In this document: in pieces, positions 47,666 through 47,959 of the stretch
How positions within the stretch are numbered: position 1 is the first letter of the stretch
Layout: every line of letters begins with the position of its first letter
DNA from: Candidatus Zixiibacteriota bacterium
Lineage (GTDB): Bacteria; Zixibacteria; MSB-5A5; GN15; FEB-12
DNA: 47,959 nt
Reading direction: 5' to 3'
NCBI GenBank assembly: GCA_021163775.1
Contig: JAGGTI010000066.1
Location: 1-47,959, forward strand
Program-made: the position numbers and the translations under genes
The notes under the pieces: model-generated
What the model saw: the letters and a program-made list of their open reading frames with translations, nothing else
Databases searched by the model: none
Told to the model about the DNA's origin: nothing

Positions 47666-47843
47666 CCGTCATACCTCTTTCGATTGCTTTTGCTGGGTGC
47701 GTGAAATAATCGAGCTTAACCTTCGTTAGCCCAATCAGGTAACCAGCCGGGGTCGATATCAAAAATCGTCAGACTCAAAAGATACATCAAAGTGGTAGTC
47801 AACACCAGCCCAATTAGTCCCGTAGGGCAGATGCGCGGTTTTG

Positions 47844-47879
47844 GGTAATGTCAAGAGAAGTGTGTAAAAAGGTGTATCC
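47844..47879. repeat. Inverted-repeat partner of the 5' edge repeat; IS256-type-end-like sequence
   Basis: ggtaatgtcaagagaagtgtgtaaaaaggtgtatcc; its reverse complement aligns with 13-54 (ggatacacctttt..tacacacttct......attacc). Confidence 0.6.
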
Positions 47880-47959
47880 ATCTTGATTAGGCTACTTTCT
47901 TGTTTAACTGTTTGATGATCTTGATCTTTCCATTTGGTCTCTGCCACTTGCTGTTGAAA

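Noticed and set aside
47759-47947. 62-aa minus-strand ORF at the right edge
   Set aside because: It runs through the terminal-type repeat (MDTPFYTLL...) and is better explained as translation of a repeat element.
1-47959. tRNA, rRNA or CRISPR genes, or a cohesin gene
   Set aside because: None recognised on reading; I cannot run tRNAscan, Infernal or HMMER, so absence is not proven.

Overview
This 48 kb window looks like part of a didermic, Zixibacteria/FCB-like bacterial genome or MAG; the lineage is inferred only from gene style. It codes for many large exported proteins. Five of them (ORFs ending at 2634, 5313, 18621, 24054 and 35953) share a dockerin-like C-terminal module, G-D-x-N...TIGDIS.LID..FITG, repeated twice. 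The four closest copies also share six cysteines. Their N-terminal parts differ: 14 FG-GAP/VCBS repeats, a papain-like C1 peptidase, a BNR/Asp-box-like protein, a sortilin/BNR propeller with TSP3 repeats, and a TSP3 protein. An outer-membrane barrel-like gene sits beside a giant PKD/DUF11/OmpA protein. A second locus has an OmpR-type response regulator and histidine kinase divergent from an operon encoding a double-PDZ protein, a coiled-coil/NEW3 membrane protein, an ABC ATPase and two paralogous ABC-2 permeases. The divergent intergenic region holds four (T/A)TAAC motifs at exact 10-bp spacing. Other genes include gyrA with a non-canonical QRDR, two EamA transporters, a lipoprotein-type protein-L-isoaspartate methyltransferase, a VanY-like peptidase, a degenerate NUDIX-like protein, two SnoaL/DUF4440-like paralogs and a DUF202 protein. 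Non-coding features include a family of mosaic intergenic repeats, a compact multi-hairpin element resembling IS200/IS605 ends or omega-RNA, and related inverted terminal-type repeats at both window edges. No rRNA, tRNA or CRISPR array was recognised by eye.
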